This document shows positions 25,369 to 32,427 of a stretch of 32,427 nt of DNA, piece after piece (position 1 is the first letter of the stretch; each line of letters opens with the position of its first letter). Under the pieces are notes generated by a model that did not search any database, had not been told where the DNA came from, and was given only the letters and a program-made list of their open reading frames with translations. Source of the DNA: Gemmatimonadota bacterium (GTDB lineage Bacteria; Gemmatimonadota; Gemmatimonadetes; Gemmatimonadales; Gemmatimonadaceae). The position numbers and the translations under genes are program-made. The stretch lies in assembly GCA_947462095.1 (NCBI GenBank), contig CANHNQ010000029.1:1-32427 (forward strand), in the 5' to 3' direction.

Positions 25369-26865
25369 TCACCGGTTGATCGCGTCGAACTCGTGCTCGT
25401 AGTAGCGAACGAGGACCTGATCATTCAGCCGGTTCGCCAGCGCCGGCACGCGCTGCATGTCGGCGGGAAAATCGAACAACGCGGGGACCGTGGACGCCGT
25501 GAGATACCGAAGGCCGCTGGGCAGCGTGGCGGGCGGAGCATAGCTACTGAGCCCGGCAATCACGAAGCCCCACTCGCCAAAGCTTGGCACGTACACGTGA
25601 TACGGCCACGTGCGCAGGCCGGCGCCTTCGAGGGTGGTCACGATGCTCCAGAACGACTGACGTGCGAACATGGGCGACGTGCTCTGCACCACCAGGAAAC
25701 CACCGGGCGCGATGTGTTGCTTCACCAGCCGGTAAAACGCACTCGTGTACAGCTTGCCCACGTGATAGTTGGACGGGTCGGGAAAATCGATGACCACGAA
25801 GTCGAACTGCACCGCCGAGCTGTCGAGCCACGTAAAGGCATCGGCGTTCACCACGCGCACCCGACGGTCGGTGAGGGCGTTGGCGTTGAGGCCGGTGAGT
25901 CGCGGGTGCTGCTGAAAGAGCGCCGTCATCCCTTCGTCGAGATCAACCAGCGTGATCTGCTGCACATCGGGATATTTGAGAATCTCCCGCACCGCGAGCC
26001 CGTCGCCGCCGCCCAGCACCAGCACGCGGCCGCGCGCCGTCGCCGCCGACAAACCGGGGTGCACGAGCGCTTCGTGGTAGCGGTATTCGTCACGCGAGGC
26101 AAACTGCAGGTGCCCGTTGAGATACAGGCGCAGATCATCCTTCCAGCTGGTGAGCACGATGCGCTGGTAGCGCGTGTCCTTCGCGAGGATGATCGGGTCG
26201 GCGTACATGCCTTCTTCGGCCAGCGTCGTGATGCGCTGTCCCTTCCAGAGGCCCGCACTCAACACCAGCAACGCCACCGCGCCGCCGGCGCGCAGCCAGT
26301 TCTTGCGCGGCAGCACATCGCGGAACAGCCACGTGCTCCAGAGACCCACCATCACGTTGATCACGCCGAACAAGAGCGCCGACCGTACAAGCCCGAGGCG
26401 CGGCACCAGCAGCAATGGGAAGAGCAAGGAGGCGAAGAGCGCGCCGATGTAATCGAACGTGAGCACGTTGGCGACCACATCTTTGAAGCTGAACCGATCC
26501 TGCAGAATGCGCATGAGCAGCGGAATCTCGAGCCCCACGAGAATGCCGATGAGCAACACAATGCCGTACAGCGTTGGGCGGAACGCGTCGGTGTACGCAA
26601 AGGCGAGAAAGAGCAGCAGCGAACTCAGGCCGCCCACCACGCCGACCAGCATTTCCACCACCACGAAGCGCGTGACGAGCCCTCGTACCACAAAGCGCGA
26701 GAGCCAGCTGCCAATGCCCATCGCGAACAGGTACGTGCCGATGATCGTCGAGAATTGCGTGACGCTATCGCCGAGCAGGTACGACGCCAGCGCGCCGGCT
26801 ACGAGCTCATAGATGAGCCCACACGCGGCGATGAGACAAACAGAGATGAACAGCGCGAGGGGCAC
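25369..26865 (-). CDS. Membrane-fused polyamine aminopropyltransferase (SpeE-like)
   Basis: 498 residues. The N-terminal 210 or so form about seven membrane helices; the remainder is a spermidine-synthase-type methyltransferase-fold domain. Visible motifs are YQRIVLT (233-239), LNGHLQFASRDEYRYHEAL, the nucleotide-binding VLVLGGGDGLAVRE (GGGDG 285-289), the acidic LVDLDEGM, and the catalytic-loop segment DFPDPS (360-365). It should transfer an aminopropyl group from decarboxylated S-adenosylmethionine, which the speD product in this locus can supply, to an amine acceptor at the membrane. The acceptor is unknown. The GTG start directly follows the DUF350 stop (TAAGTG), indicating tight coupling. 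Confidence 0.88.
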   Translation of the reverse strand: MPLALFISVCLIAACGLIYELVAGALASYLLGDSVTQFSTIIGTYLFAMGIGSWLSRFVVRGLVTRFVVVEMLVGVVGGLSSLLLFLAFAYTDAFRPTLYGIVLLIGILVGLEIPLLMRILQDRFSFKDVVANVLTFDYIGALFASLLFPLLLVPRLGLVRSALLFGVINVMVGLWSTWLFRDVLPRKNWLRAGGAVALLVLSAGLWKGQRITTLAEEGMYADPIILAKDTRYQRIVLTSWKDDLRLYLNGHLQFASRDEYRYHEALVHPGLSAATARGRVLVLGGGDGLAVREILKYPDVQQITLVDLDEGMTALFQQHPRLTGLNANALTDRRVRVVNADAFTWLDSSAVQFDFVVIDFPDPSNYHVGKLYTSAFYRLVKQHIAPGGFLVVQSTSPMFARQSFWSIVTTLEGAGLRTWPYHVYVPSFGEWGFVIAGLSSYAPPATLPSGLRYLTASTVPALFDFPADMQRVPALANRLNDQVLVRYYEHEFDAINR

Positions 26866-27075
26866 TTAGTGAATCGCAGCGGCAACGATGATACCGAGGG
26901 CGATGGCGACCGAGCCCATGAGAATGGCGGCCGCGGTGTTCTTCTTCACGCCGATCTCGTCCCACAGCTTTCCTGGGGTGAGTACGTCGATGACGATGAA
27001 GGCGAGAATGAACATCACCACGCCGATCAATGCATAGGCCGCAGAGCTGAGCGCGTTCTGAACGAACTGATCCAT
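26866..27075 (-). CDS. DUF350 small membrane protein
   Basis: 69 residues with two membrane helices (about 10-31 and 46-67) joined by the loop LTPGKLWDEIGVKKNTAAA, which is the DUF350 (UPF0719, YjfL) signature. Most relatives have two copies of this unit; here there is one. The biochemical role of DUF350 is unknown to me. It recurs next to DUF4178 proteins, membrane SpeE and PspA/SPFH-type genes, which suggests a membrane-remodelling or stress module. Its ATG is preceded by a GAGG sequence, and its stop abuts the speE GTG. Confidence 0.88.
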   Translation of the reverse strand: MDQFVQNALSSAAYALIGVVMFILAFIVIDVLTPGKLWDEIGVKKNTAAAILMGSVAIALGIIVAAAIH

Positions 27076-27085
27076 CACAGGAGCC

Positions 27086-27271
27086 TCACTTGCCGCGGAG
27101 CGTACGCCCCGGGATGTAGTACGAAGAGCGATACGCGCCGGGATTGTCGCGCACCGACCGGGGATTGTTTCGGGACTCATTGGCGCGGGTGAGACTCCAG
27201 CCGCGGTACTGGGCCGTGCCCAGCACCGCCAGCACGGCGACCGCCCACAGGGTGTAGAGACGCACGCCCAT
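27086..27271 (-). CDS. Small single-pass membrane protein in the polyamine locus
   Basis: 61 residues: one N-terminal helix (LYTLWAVAVLAVLGTAQYRG), then a polar, Arg/Asn/Ser/Tyr-rich tail (NPRSVRDNPGAYRSSYY) ending in basic residues. I do not recognise a family. It is a real gene by context: it has a strong Shine-Dalgarno (GAGGGAGG) 6 bases before the ATG and fits exactly between the long DUF4178 gene (12-base gap) and the DUF350 gene (10-base gap). It may be a small subunit or assembly factor of the membrane complex. The tail probably lies outside the cytoplasm if the helix acts as a signal anchor, but orientation is unsure. Confidence 0.72.
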   Translation of the reverse strand: MGVRLYTLWAVAVLAVLGTAQYRGWSLTRANESRNNPRSVRDNPGAYRSSYYIPGRTLRGK

Positions 27272-27283
27272 CAGTGCCTCCCT

Positions 27284-28606
27284 CTACGCATCGTCATCGC
27301 TATGGCCGCTGGACGTGGGGGCGTGATCACTTTCCGCCCAGCGTCGACTTTCGAAACTGGCGGCAGGAAGGAAGGACAGGACCAGGGGCACCAGCAGCGC
27401 CAGCAGCGCGATACCGTAGAAGCCGTAGTGTGGCACATCGCGACGGATGCGCATGGTATAGGACGCCGACGCTCGGCCCGGCTCACCGCCCTCGGCCTGC
27501 ACGCGCAGGAAGTAGCGGCCGGCCGGCACCGACGCGATGCGCACCGTCTCCCGCTTGTCGCCCTCGGTCCACGAGCCGTCGCTGTCGGCGCCGTGATAGT
27601 AGCTGAGCTGCCGCGTGACTTCGCGGGTTTCCCCAGTCGTCTCATTGATCAGCGACAACACGAGAAAGAGCCAGTCGTTGTCGAGATCAGACTCGAGATC
27701 GATCGCCACATTGGACGTGCGCCCATCGAGGTCGAACGCATCGGTCACCGAGGCCTGCTCTTCCTGCGCGCGAGAGGACGTGAGCGTGCGCTCGAAGACG
27801 GTGCGGTTACCGGCCAGCGTGACGTTCAGCACGAGCATCAGCACCAGCGCGCTCAGCGCGAGCGCAAACCGCGCCATCATGCGCTTGGGTGTGTTGGCGT
27901 GCGGATTGGGCTGATTCGCGAACACGCCGATGGGCTGCGCGAGCGGCTTCGACAACCCGAACGCTTTTTGAATGATCTCGGGCGGCGTGTACGTGCCCAG
28001 CGACCACGTGGTCTCGTTGTCTGAGGCTTCGGCGCTCAGGATATACGGCGGCGCCACGAAATCGCGGCCCACGACGCGGTCGCCCATGCGCAGTTCCCAC
28101 GGGAACTCGCCGAGGGCTGCGGTGGTGCAGGCGGTGGCCGTCTGGAAGTGCTTGTACGTGGTGCCGTTCAGCTCCACGGTGGGGCGCGCCCCACCCACTT
28201 CGCGCTCAGGACGCCGGCGCAGCTTTTCGATGACGTTCCAGTGTCCCTGATACTCCGAGAGATACAGGAAGCCGCGATACGGATTGAAGCAGACGTACTC
28301 GGTCCACGAGTAGTCCGTCTCCTCCACGGTGATGGTGACGACCTGAAAGCCGATCACCTCCCATGGCGCCCCCTTCCAGGTCCCGCGCGTACCGAGGGGG
28401 ATGCGCGGCTGCGCGGTGACCTTTTCACCGTACTGGAGAATCTTGAGATTTTCGTCGGTGGCGTCGAGCTGCGCCCCGCAGGCACCGCACACGACCGACA
28501 CCGCCCAGCCTTGCGCGTGCAGCTCGATGGCCGCTCCGCACGAGGGACAGTTGAAGCCGGCCGCCTTGGGCACGCGCGCGGTTGGCGTATCGAGCGGCGC
28601 TACCAT
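27284..28606 (-). CDS. Long DUF4178 protein with N-terminal zinc ribbon and two membrane helices
   Basis: 440 residues. An N-terminal zinc ribbon has Cys20, Cys23, Cys40 and Cys43. A DUF4178 region follows (about 60-215: GTWKGAPWEVIGFQVV, then SWTEYVCFNPYRGFLYLSEY). Helices at about 247-266 and 394-413 flank a 125-residue, beta-rich domain (DNDWLFLVLSLINETTG ... PAGRYFLRVQAE) that should lie outside the cytoplasm. The tail is acidic and cytosolic. DUF4178 has no known reaction. The start overlaps the stop of the short DUF4178 gene by 7 bases. The layout suggests a sensor or scaffold joining both membrane faces, which is inference. Confidence 0.8.
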   Translation of the reverse strand: MVAPLDTPTARVPKAAGFNCPSCGAAIELHAQGWAVSVVCGACGAQLDATDENLKILQYGEKVTAQPRIPLGTRGTWKGAPWEVIGFQVVTITVEETDYSWTEYVCFNPYRGFLYLSEYQGHWNVIEKLRRRPEREVGGARPTVELNGTTYKHFQTATACTTAALGEFPWELRMGDRVVGRDFVAPPYILSAEASDNETTWSLGTYTPPEIIQKAFGLSKPLAQPIGVFANQPNPHANTPKRMMARFALALSALVLMLVLNVTLAGNRTVFERTLTSSRAQEEQASVTDAFDLDGRTSNVAIDLESDLDNDWLFLVLSLINETTGETREVTRQLSYYHGADSDGSWTEGDKRETVRIASVPAGRYFLRVQAEGGEPGRASASYTMRIRRDVPHYGFYGIALLALLVPLVLSFLPAASFESRRWAESDHAPTSSGHSDDDA

Positions 28607-29244
28607 CCCTCGAACTCCCGCAGGTTGCGCAGGCGAAGGTCATCGAAGGTCACATACTCGCCGAGGAACAGCATCGGCGGAGAGTCGGAGCCGTCAATCG
28701 TGGCCAGTCCATGCTGCGCGTTGAGCAGATCGATGAACAGACAGGCCGACTTCTCCCACGTGGTGAACGGAAGCTCGCCCTCGGTGCCGAGATAGCGGGC
28801 CTCGGTGATGCTGGCCACTTCGTACGGCGTGTCGTTCCAGAAATAGGTCTCGCCCACCTGCACCGTCATCACGGCGGGTACGGCGAAGTCCGACGGCGCG
28901 GCGATCGTCATGGCGTATTCGAGCTGGGCATCCGACAGCCAGGCGCTGGTACCGTTCGCCAGCACGCAGTACCACTCGTTCCATTTGCCTCGCGCCCATC
29001 CGTAGGCGATGCGCCCCACGACCGTGAAGCGCTGATCGAACCACTCGCCCTCGGTGCCGATCTGAATCGGCGAGCCGGTAGCGGGAAAGTCGGCTTGTTG
29101 CCCAAGCGTGGCGAGATCGAGATCGCGGCGCACGAGCACCGATCGACAGTAGACGCAGGTGGTCTGCACCGCCTGCGCCCACAGAAAACGCACCGGCGCG
29201 CCGCAATTCGGGCACGCCACACCATGCGGCTGCGGAACGGTCAC
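28600..29244 (-). CDS. Short DUF4178 protein with N-terminal zinc ribbon
   Basis: 214 residues, soluble. The zinc ribbon is Cys11, Cys14, Cys30 and Cys33 (ACPNCGAPV ... CVYCRSVLV). A DUF4178 domain follows, with GEWFDQRFTVVGRIAYGW, KWNEWYCVLANGTSAWL and ETYFWNDTPYEVASITEARY. It is a second, membrane-free version of its downstream neighbour, so the two may form a hetero-complex. The GTG start overlaps the speD stop (GTGA), and the stop overlaps the long DUF4178 start. No catalytic residues can be named. Confidence 0.82.
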   Translation of the reverse strand: MTVPQPHGVACPNCGAPVRFLWAQAVQTTCVYCRSVLVRRDLDLATLGQQADFPATGSPIQIGTEGEWFDQRFTVVGRIAYGWARGKWNEWYCVLANGTSAWLSDAQLEYAMTIAAPSDFAVPAVMTVQVGETYFWNDTPYEVASITEARYLGTEGELPFTTWEKSACLFIDLLNAQHGLATIDGSDSPPMLFLGEYVTFDDLRLRNLREFEGW

Positions 29245-29633
29245 CGGACGGCCTCGAGGGCAGCCGGCAGGCTCACATATTCACGCGCAAGTTCGCGCAC
29301 GCGCACGGCCTGTGCTCCCAGCAACGCCGCGAGCCGCGCCTCCCAGTTCCACGCAGCGCGCGGTGTGCAGCAGAACAGGTTGAGGCACGCCGACGCGTGC
29401 TCGGGGAACGTGTGCACGGTGAGATGCGACTCGGCGAGCATGAGCATCCCCGTGATCCCGCCGGGCGCCGGAAACTGATGCCACACGGGCTCACCCACCG
29501 GATGCAACGACAGCTCGTGCACGATGGCGCCAAAGAGCGCGTGCAGCGACGCCGGATCGGCGAGGCGCACGGGATCGCACCCGTATGCCTCGACGACCCA
29601 TTCACGGCCGGTGTGGTGCACCGATGGAATCAC
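29241..29633 (-). CDS. speD: S-adenosylmethionine decarboxylase proenzyme (SpeD)
   Basis: 130 residues, a bacterial short-form pyruvoyl enzyme. It decarboxylates S-adenosylmethionine to give the aminopropyl donor used by SpeE. The self-cleavage site is LAESHLTVHTFPE: Ser69 becomes the pyruvoyl group, with His74 behind it, and a catalytic cysteine in LFCC (Cys88 or Cys89). These match Ser63, His68 and Cys83 of the Thermotoga enzyme in spacing. The N-terminal EAYGCDP segment is also typical. GTG at 29633 is used; a GTG at 29621 (MHHTGREW) is equally good. It lies between the SPFH gene and the DUF4178 pair. No ornithine or arginine decarboxylase is nearby. Confidence 0.93.
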   Translation of the reverse strand: MIPSVHHTGREWVVEAYGCDPVRLADPASLHALFGAIVHELSLHPVGEPVWHQFPAPGGITGMLMLAESHLTVHTFPEHASACLNLFCCTPRAAWNWEARLAALLGAQAVRVRELAREYVSLPAALEAVR

Positions 29634-29664
29634 GTGACGCGTGTGACGATGCGCCGTGGCCGCG

Positions 29665-30696
29665 TCAGCTCTGGGGCGCGCCGCAGGACGAACAGAACTT
29701 GGCGGCAGCCGGCAACTTGGCGCCGCAGTTCATGCAGAACTTGGTGTCACCGGATGGCGTGCCTCCCGCGACCGCACCCGCCGCCGCGCCTGCACCGACC
29801 GCCGCGTTGTTGGGCGCAGCGGGTGCCGGTGTACCCGTGGCCCCGCGCATGGCATCACTCACGATGCCACCGAGTCCGACGCCAGCCCCGATGCCGGCGG
29901 CGAGTCCCGCCATCCCACCCGTGTTCGCGGCGGCAATCGGAATCGACTGCGCCGCTTGGAACTGCGTGTACTGACGCAGGTCGCCGATCATGTTCATCGA
30001 GATGCGCTCATCGAGCCGCTTCTGCAGCTCGTCGGGAAGCGACAGGTTCTCGACGGTGAACGACTCGAGCGCGAGCCCGAGCTCGGCGAAGGCCGGCTGC
30101 ACCGACGTGGCAATCTGCTTGGCCAGTTCCGCCTGATTGGCCGCCATGTCCAGGAACGGCACCTGCGCGCTGGCGAACGCCGACGTAAAGCCGCTCATGA
30201 TCGCGTTGCGCAACGCCGGATCGATCTGCGCCACCGTGTACGCAGCGTCGGTGGCGCCGACCTTGGCCTGGAACACCGCCGGATCGGACACGCGGAACGC
30301 GTACATGCCGAAGGCGCGCAGGCGCACCGCACCGAATTCCTTGTCGCGGATCGTGATCGGCTGCTGTGTACCCCACCGCTGTCCCGTTTGGACGCGGGTG
30401 GAGAAGAAGTACACGTCGCTCTTGAACGGCGACTGGAACGCCTTGTCCCAATTCTGGAGATTCGTGAGTAACGGCAAATTCGCCGTGACGAGCGTATGCA
30501 ACCCCGGCGAGAACAGGTCCGCCGCACGACCTTCGTTCACGAAGAGCGCGAGCTGCGATTCCCGAACGGTCAGCTGGCCGCCGCTCTGGATCTCCATGTC
30601 CTGCATGGGGAAGCGATACATGAGGACGCCGGGACCGGATTCGGTCCACTGGATGACGTCGATGAACTGCTTACGGAGAAAATCGCCCAGTGCCAT
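29665..30696 (-). CDS. SPFH/band-7 protein with C-terminal zinc ribbon (YdjI-like)
   Basis: 343 residues. The N-terminal two thirds form an SPFH-type domain of the 'virion core protein' group (GDFLRKQFIDVIQW ... LRAFGMYAFRVSDP ... ELGLALESFTVENLSLPDE), then a short coiled region, a long Gly/Ala-rich linker and a C-terminal zinc ribbon (Cys321, Cys324, Cys335, Cys338). There is no membrane helix; such proteins associate with the inner membrane and oligomerise. Bacillus YdjI, of similar layout, acts with PspA in envelope stress. It is the first gene of the minus-strand locus, with a GGGAGCGG ribosome site before the ATG. It probably recruits the downstream proteins to the membrane. No PspA gene is in the window. 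Confidence 0.88.
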   Translation of the reverse strand: MALGDFLRKQFIDVIQWTESGPGVLMYRFPMQDMEIQSGGQLTVRESQLALFVNEGRAADLFSPGLHTLVTANLPLLTNLQNWDKAFQSPFKSDVYFFSTRVQTGQRWGTQQPITIRDKEFGAVRLRAFGMYAFRVSDPAVFQAKVGATDAAYTVAQIDPALRNAIMSGFTSAFASAQVPFLDMAANQAELAKQIATSVQPAFAELGLALESFTVENLSLPDELQKRLDERISMNMIGDLRQYTQFQAAQSIPIAAANTGGMAGLAAGIGAGVGLGGIVSDAMRGATGTPAPAAPNNAAVGAGAAAGAVAGGTPSGDTKFCMNCGAKLPAAAKFCSSCGAPQS

Positions 30697-30739
30697 GGAA
30701 GCCGCTCCCGATTCGTTAGAGAAGACGTGACCCTACGGA

Positions 30740-30775
30740 GCGCGCGGGAGAAAGTGTCATCGCCTCCCGTCGCGC
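30740..30775 (-). terminator. Hairpin between the M24 peptidase gene and the SPFH locus
   Basis: Arms gcgcgcgggag (30740-30750) and ctcccg-t-cgcgc (30764-30775) pair with one bulged base around a 13-nt loop. On the minus strand it begins about 5 bases after the peptidase stop. No T-run follows. It probably ends the peptidase transcript, leaving roughly 40 bases for an SPFH promoter. Confidence 0.45.
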
Positions 30776-30780
30776 GGGCA

Positions 30781-32214
30781 TCACTTCACGATGTGGAACG
30801 TCGACTGACGGCCGAACGCCCACCGCACCTTGCCGCTCGCGTCGATGATCACGTCTTCTTCCTGCGCCGAGCGAACCTGCTGGTTGTTCCACTCCGGCAC
30901 CGGGGTGGTGGCCTGCAGTTCGATGGAGTACCACATGCCGGGAATGACCTTGTGGTCACCACGCCCCGGCACGCCGTCCTGATAATCCCACAGGCCGATC
31001 AGCGCGCCGGCGCCATGACCGTGCAGGCCGATGGGGTGCGAGTACAGCGTGCCATCGATCTTCTCGTCGCGCATGCGCTTGAGCGAGGCGGCCAGCACCT
31101 CGTTGCCGGTGCGTCCCGGCTTGAGCTCGCTGATCGTGATGTCCTGCAGGCGGTTCGAGGCCAACAGCGCCTTCTTGAGACCGGCCGGCGCATCCGTTTC
31201 CCCGTCGCGCAGCACGTACGCCATGTGCTGGGTGTCGGTGTTGAGTCCCAGGGCGGTGATGCCGAAGTCGCAATGCAGCACGTCGCCCTTGAGAATCGTG
31301 GGATTCACGCCCACCAGCTCCGGGCTGCCGAACTGCCGCTGCACTTCGACGCTGGTCTGGAACCAGGTGGATAATCCGAGATCGTTGACTCGCTGCCGCA
31401 TCCACCAGAGCACATCGTCGGCCTTGGTCACGCCGGGCGTGATCACTTTGCTCGAGAAGGCTTCCTGAATGATCTCCCACGCCACGCGATTGAGTTCGCG
31501 GTACATGGCCTCTTCTTCCGGCTGACGCGAGGCGATCATGTCCACCGCCAGTGCTTCGGCCGGCACCACCTTGGCGGCCAGCGCGGGCCCTAGCGCCTGC
31601 AGCATGCCGTCACGCTCCCCGCTGGTGAGACCGTCGGCGAACGCAAAGGTGCGCGAGGTGTTCACGGCGATCTTGTTCGGCTTGCGCTCCTCGATGACCT
31701 GCTTGAGCACATTCCACTGTTCGTCGCCCCACAGCTCCGCCGAGCGTTCGTTGCCGCGGCTGCCGGCCGCTGGCGCGGGCACGGGCTTCATGCTGCGGAC
31801 CGCCTTGAACACGTTGCCCTGCGACGTGCCACCGAGGGCAATGCGCTCGACCCCGGCCGCCCCGCGATCGAAGAACACATAGATCGTGCGGCGACGCGCG
31901 GCGAACGTGGTGGGCGACGTGATCGCGGTGAAGACCGGGTCTTCGGCGTACTCGCGCATGGGCACGACCCACATGTCCACGCCCTCGCGGCGCATGAGCG
32001 CGGGCAGCGTGCGTTCCATGCGCAGCTCGAGCCACTGTTGTTGCTTGAACGCCTGCTCGCGGAGCGTGCCGAAGGGGCGGAGCGTGTCGGCCGCGGTGGA
32101 TCCTGAGGTGCGGGTGCCGGGGGTAGCCGGCGTAACGACTGGCTGCGCCAACAGTGGCGACGCCCACGTGGATGCCGACGCGGCGGCCACCAGCAGAGTG
32201 GAAAGAATGCGCAC
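30781..32214 (-). CDS. Secreted M24 (Xaa-Pro aminopeptidase-like) metallopeptidase
   Basis: 477 residues. A signal peptide (GTG start, RILSTLLVAAASASTWASPL, cut near LLAQ) sends it out of the cytoplasm. A creatinase-like N-terminal domain is followed by the pita-bread catalytic domain. The five dinuclear-metal ligands are present: Asp316 (LHCDFGIT), Asp327 (NTDTQH), His393 (YSHPIG), Glu432 (YSIELQ) and a glutamate in AQEEDVII. Family members remove N-terminal residues next to proline or hydrolyse related bonds; the exact substrate is unknown. It begins 8 bases after the small membrane protein gene. Longer in-frame starts would bury the signal peptide and are rejected. Confidence 0.9.
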   Translation of the reverse strand: MRILSTLLVAAASASTWASPLLAQPVVTPATPGTRTSGSTAADTLRPFGTLREQAFKQQQWLELRMERTLPALMRREGVDMWVVPMREYAEDPVFTAITSPTTFAARRRTIYVFFDRGAAGVERIALGGTSQGNVFKAVRSMKPVPAPAAGSRGNERSAELWGDEQWNVLKQVIEERKPNKIAVNTSRTFAFADGLTSGERDGMLQALGPALAAKVVPAEALAVDMIASRQPEEEAMYRELNRVAWEIIQEAFSSKVITPGVTKADDVLWWMRQRVNDLGLSTWFQTSVEVQRQFGSPELVGVNPTILKGDVLHCDFGITALGLNTDTQHMAYVLRDGETDAPAGLKKALLASNRLQDITISELKPGRTGNEVLAASLKRMRDEKIDGTLYSHPIGLHGHGAGALIGLWDYQDGVPGRGDHKVIPGMWYSIELQATTPVPEWNNQQVRSAQEEDVIIDASGKVRWAFGRQSTFHIVK

Positions 32215-32222
32215 GGAAAGGG

Positions 32223-32426
32223 CTACGGTTTGAGTGAGGCGTCGCGCGGTTCCATGGTGCGGCGGACCAGCTGCACCGTACCGCCCAGAACCAACGCAAA
32301 GACGGCGAGTACGAGGGTGCGCTCGACGAGGGTTTGGCCGGCCATCGACCACCAATCAGCCCACGCGGCCACGCGTGATCCCACGCGCTCGCGAGAGAAG
32401 GCGATGAGCAGGGAGCTGGTGCCCAT
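32223..32426 (-). CDS. Small membrane protein at window edge (start uncertain)
   Basis: 67 residues with one hydrophobic helix (about 37-56, TLVLAVFALVLGGTVQLV) and a short charged tail (RRTMEPRDASLKP). It has no recognised family. The only ATG lies at the last bases of the window, so the gene may begin there or extend further upstream as part of a longer protein. It precedes the M24 peptidase gene by 8 bases and is likely co-transcribed with it. Confidence 0.5.
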   Translation of the reverse strand: MGTSSLLIAFSRERVGSRVAAWADWWSMAGQTLVERTLVLAVFALVLGGTVQLVRRTMEPRDASLKP

Positions 32427-32427
32427 C

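Noticed and set aside
25045-27192. A 715-codon open frame on the plus strand opposite speE and neighbours
   Set aside because: It is His/Arg/Gln-rich with no family motifs and is antisense to genes with clear motifs. In high-GC DNA such shadow frames are expected.

Overview
ORGANISM. This is a dense, high-GC bacterial chromosome segment. It has short intergenic gaps, many 4-8 base gene overlaps, frequent GTG or TTG starts, and Tat and lipoprotein signals. The gene mix (SufU-type Fe-S assembly, bacilliredoxin, an enlarged GroES-like protein, a membrane-anchored SpeE, secreted peptidases) fits a free-living Gram-negative-type bacterium. Gemmatimonadota is my best guess, from gene style rather than from any marker gene. 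I see no phage, transposon, CRISPR, tRNA or rRNA. LAYOUT. (1) 1-4747, plus strand: the distal part of a suf operon: end of sufC, sufD, a sufU, a Rieske ferredoxin, sufS, a second sufU, and a small YCII-like protein. (2) 4767-5957, minus: a NAGPA-domain lipoprotein. (3) 6033-8468, plus: a tightly overlapping trio, a YqaA/DedA-like membrane protein, an HD nucleotidase and tRNA-guanine transglycosylase (tgt). (4) 8469-9628: a striking octamer-repeat spacer, then a secreted metallo-beta-lactamase-fold protein with an altered metal site. (5) 9641-13031, minus: a small membrane protein, a penicillin-acylase-family hydrolase and a small exported protein; then a PepSY membrane protein (plus) and a MOT1-type molybdate/sulfate transporter (minus), whose 3' ends overlap. 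(6) 14987-20186: two large GT-C-like membrane proteins around a UDP-galactopyranose-mutase-like flavoprotein; the second GT-C-like gene is split by a frameshift. (7) 20192-22460, plus: a NatA/NatB-type ABC exporter pair. (8) 22604-23427, minus: groES-like and bacilliredoxin genes. (9) 23739-30696, minus: an eight-gene probable operon: SPFH/zinc-ribbon protein, SpeD, two zinc-ribbon DUF4178 proteins, a 61-residue membrane peptide, DUF350, membrane-fused SpeE and a Tat-exported FAD oxidoreductase. (10) 30781-32426, minus: a secreted M24 peptidase and a small membrane protein. HOW THE GENES WORK TOGETHER. The suf genes form a sulfur-transfer route: SufS takes sulfur from cysteine, SufU accepts it, and SufBCD builds the cluster. 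The eight-gene minus-strand locus is the most interesting system. It links decarboxylated S-adenosylmethionine and aminopropyl transfer to membrane-scaffold families (SPFH, DUF350, DUF4178) and to an exported flavoenzyme. I read it as a polyamine-linked envelope-stress or membrane-modifying module; that function is inference. A second unexpected theme is a set of intergenic 'stutter' sequences made of imperfect 7-nt words (and one of 8-nt words). Three of them end within about 10 bases of a start codon that lacks a visible Shine-Dalgarno sequence.
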